Of a stretch of 42,043 bases of DNA, positions 40,525-42,043 are shown one piece after another; positions within the stretch are counted from its first letter, which is position 1, and each line of letters begins with the position of its first letter. Origin of the DNA: an uncultured Bacteroidales bacterium (GTDB lineage Bacteria > Bacteroidota > Bacteroidia > Bacteroidales > UBA932); contig CAKUPC010000011.1 of the NCBI GenBank assembly GCA_934675095.1, positions 1-42,043 of the forward strand, given 5' to 3'. The notes beneath the pieces were generated by a model. That model was not told where the DNA came from, made no database searches, and saw only the letters and a program-made list of their open reading frames with translations. A program made the position numbers and the translations under genes.

Positions 40525-40532
40525 CAAATATA
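40525..40532 (-). promoter_or_regulatory. -7 box directly before the acyltransferase gene
   Basis: TATATTTG on the minus strand ends six bases before the ATG at 40518. As in the ZIP and DUF4831 genes, a leaderless transcript is implied. The -33 element is not clear. Confidence 0.55.
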
Positions 40533-40645
40533 TCAATTTTCTCGTATATATCGCAGCGTCCCGGCTGGAAGCTGTCCGTATTTTTAATAATTTTGTGCAA
40601 ATTTTTAGATTTTTATAATTCTTTATCGATTTTTATTATAGAATT

Positions 40646-41410
40646 ATGGACGAAAGGACAAGGGAACAGCTTATCGAATGGGCGGAGACCTACAATGACA
40701 GAAAATATTTCGTCGAGGACCCGATTGCATTTCCGAGACATTTCGCCGAGGACTATGCAGCCGGGCGGTGCGTGCTCGCCGACGTGGAGATTGCGGCGGT
40801 GATTGCGGCGCATCTCGCTTGGGGACGAAGGGCGATGATTGTGCGCGACTGCGGACGGGCGTTCGACGAAATGGGCTGGAAACCATACGATTACGTGATG
40901 AACGGGGAATACCGCGACGAGGACGCGAGCCTGCACCGGACGGTGAAGTGGAGCGAGTTTGCGGGAATATGCGGGCGGCTGCGGAAAGCCTACGAGGAAT
41001 GCGCGTCACAGGACATTTGCCAGGGAGCGGGAACATCAGACATACGGGAGCAGGCGGCTTCGCCGAGTCTGGAGGGGCTGAGCGACAATGACTTCAGGAT
41101 GAAGATATATGGACAGAAAAGCGACCCCAAGGCGCCGAACAAGAAAATCAGCATGATGCGGCGGTGGCTGGTGCGCGACGACGGGAAGGTCGATCTCGGG
41201 GTGTGGAGGCACACGGACAAGAGGAGCCTGATCATTCCGCTCGACGTTCACGTCTATGACGAGGCGACGGCGCTCGGGCTGACGGCACGCAGGTCCAAGG
41301 ACATCATGACTGCGCGGGAGATTACGGACAGCTTCAGGGAGATATTCCCCGACGACCCCTGCCTCGGAGACTTCGCCCTATTCGGCTACGGCGTGACACA
41401 TTCCAAATAG
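40646..41410 (+). CDS. TIGR02757/DUF2400 family protein
   Basis: A 254-residue cytoplasmic protein of a conserved family of unknown function. Family marks are VEDPIAFPRHFAED, EIAAVIAAHLAWGRRAMI, KKISMMRRWLVRDDGKVDLG, LIIPLDVHVYDEA and LGDFALFGYGV. The LDVHV segment recalls helix-hairpin-helix glycosylases, so a DNA or RNA link is possible but unproven. A segment of about 25-40 residues with Cys, Gly and Ser (about 118-155) looks less conserved than the rest. It is divergent from the acyltransferase gene and is followed 28 bases later by the zeta-toxin-like gene. Confidence 0.88.
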   Translation: MDERTREQLIEWAETYNDRKYFVEDPIAFPRHFAEDYAAGRCVLADVEIAAVIAAHLAWGRRAMIVRDCGRAFDEMGWKPYDYVMNGEYRDEDASLHRTVKWSEFAGICGRLRKAYEECASQDICQGAGTSDIREQAASPSLEGLSDNDFRMKIYGQKSDPKAPNKKISMMRRWLVRDDGKVDLGVWRHTDKRSLIIPLDVHVYDEATALGLTARRSKDIMTAREITDSFREIFPDDPCLGDFALFGYGVTHSK

Positions 41411-41438
41411 AAAACGCATCTATAGAGCAGAAAACTTC

Positions 41439-42043
41439 ATGTCCATGCCAAAACTCTACATCGTGTCGGGCTGTAACGGCTCGGGAAAGACTACAGCCTC
41501 CTACACACTGCTGCCGGAGATGCTGGAATGCACCCAGTTCGTGAACTCGGATGAGTTTGCGAAGGGTCTGTCGCCCTACCAGCCGGAAAAGGTGCCGCTG
41601 CAGGCGAGCCGCTACATGCTGATGAAAATCAAATACCTGTTCCTCAAGAGAAAGGACTTCGGCATCGAGACGACGCTCGCGACGAGGACGCTGCTGAAAA
41701 TGGTCCGCAAGGCACAGGAGGAGGGCTATTTCGTCACGGTCATATATTTCTGGCTCGAATCGCCCGAGAAGGCGATGGAACGGGTGCGGGCGAGGGTCGC
41801 GAAAGGCGGGCACAACATCCCGGTGGAAACGATCATCCGGAGATACTACATGGGGCTGAAATATCTCTTCAACGACTACATGAAAATCTGCGACCGGTGG
41901 ATACTTGCTGACAATTCGCATCCGCCGTTCAAGGTCGTGGCCGAAGGTTTCAAGGAAACCGGCGAGGTGCTGGTTAGGGACGAGGCGACATTTGAGAGAA
42001 TCAGGGAGACATACGAGACCGGAAAGATTACGGGGATTTACGA
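41439..42043 (+). CDS. Zeta-toxin-like P-loop kinase, C-terminus cut by window edge
   Basis: A P-loop kinase of the zeta toxin family; such enzymes can phosphorylate UDP-N-acetylglucosamine or other small molecules. 201 codons are visible. YIVSGCNGSGKTTA is Walker A, FVNSDEFAKGLSPYQPEKV includes the conserved Asp, GIETTLATRT follows, and RVRARVAKGGHNIP carries the arginines and the GGHxIP motif. No epsilon-type antitoxin gene is seen on either side. Chromosomal members without an antitoxin are common and may be sugar or metabolite kinases. It lies downstream of the DUF2400 gene and is likely co-transcribed with it. Confidence 0.85.
   Translation, partial: MSMPKLYIVSGCNGSGKTTASYTLLPEMLECTQFVNSDEFAKGLSPYQPEKVPLQASRYMLMKIKYLFLKRKDFGIETTLATRTLLKMVRKAQEEGYFVTVIYFWLESPEKAMERVRARVAKGGHNIPVETIIRRYYMGLKYLFNDYMKICDRWILADNSHPPFKVVAEGFKETGEVLVRDEATFERIRETYETGKITGIY

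Noticed and set aside
1..42043. CRISPR arrays, rRNA genes, complete insertion sequences or prophage modules
   Set aside because: I saw no regularly spaced short repeats, rRNA sequence, transposase, integrase or phage structural gene on either strand.

Overview
The window is a chromosomal segment of a Bacteroidales bacterium. The evidence is the recurrent -33 TTTG / -7 TAnnTTTG promoter pattern (three copies with ideal 19-20 bp spacing), several proteins with Bacteroidales-type lipoprotein signals and fimbrillin or GLUG domains, a DUF4831 protein, a short LpxL-like acyltransferase, and the rpsF-rpsR-rplI and rbfA-LolC/E-like permease arrangements. Most genes look GC-rich. The DUF4143 ATPase gene (9267-10526) and the large lipoprotein gene (10625-12760) look AT-richer. 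I cannot assign a genus; a Rikenellaceae-like or uncultured Bacteroidales lineage would fit.

Layout. 1-8107: apt (partial), pmbA/tldE, a SlyD-type prolyl isomerase, a family 2 glycosyltransferase, trkA, grpE-dnaJ and a convergent Mom-like acyltransferase-fold protein. 8184-10526: a ZIP metal transporter, tRNA-Phe and a DUF4143 ATPase. 10583-13228: a minus-strand unit of a 48-residue peptide gene and a multidomain lipoprotein, with a terminator-like hairpin in its leader and a 162-bp palindromic repeat upstream. 13229-19460: a CzcBAC-type metal efflux operon. 19461-26012: palindromic repeats, a membrane-bound AraC-like regulator and three fimbrillin-type lipoproteins, two of them carrying GLUG beta-helix domains. 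26217-27923: rbfA and a lipoprotein-releasing permease. 27936-33314: surface glycan genes (Caps_synth transferase, IspD/TarI-like cytidylyltransferase, epimerase, GT2, LicD) around an inorganic pyrophosphatase. 33331-35218: rplS with tRNA-Arg, then the rpsF-rpsR-rplI operon with a probable S6:S18 leader. 35374-38611: a peptide transporter and a dipeptidase. 38657-42043: DUF4831, an LpxL-like acyltransferase, a DUF2400/TIGR02757 protein and a partial zeta-toxin-like kinase.

How genes work together. GrpE and DnaJ are partners of DnaK. The efflux adaptor, pump and outer-membrane channel form one tripartite exporter. The peptide transporter and PepD form an uptake-and-hydrolysis pair. The regulator and the three lipoproteins look like one surface-fibre locus. 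The cytidylyltransferase, epimerase, LicD and glycosyltransferases look like a route for adding a phospho-sugar or phospho-alditol to a surface glycan.

Most unusual non-coding content. A structured repeat of about 50-120 bp lies directly after the stop codons of dnaJ, czcB, rbfA and the peptide transporter gene, always in the gene's orientation; its stems change sequence between copies while keeping pairing. Separately, two families of MITE-like imperfect palindromes occur; one has two copies about 89% identical that bracket the whole metal-efflux operon. Several genes also have their -7 box directly against the start codon, implying leaderless mRNAs.
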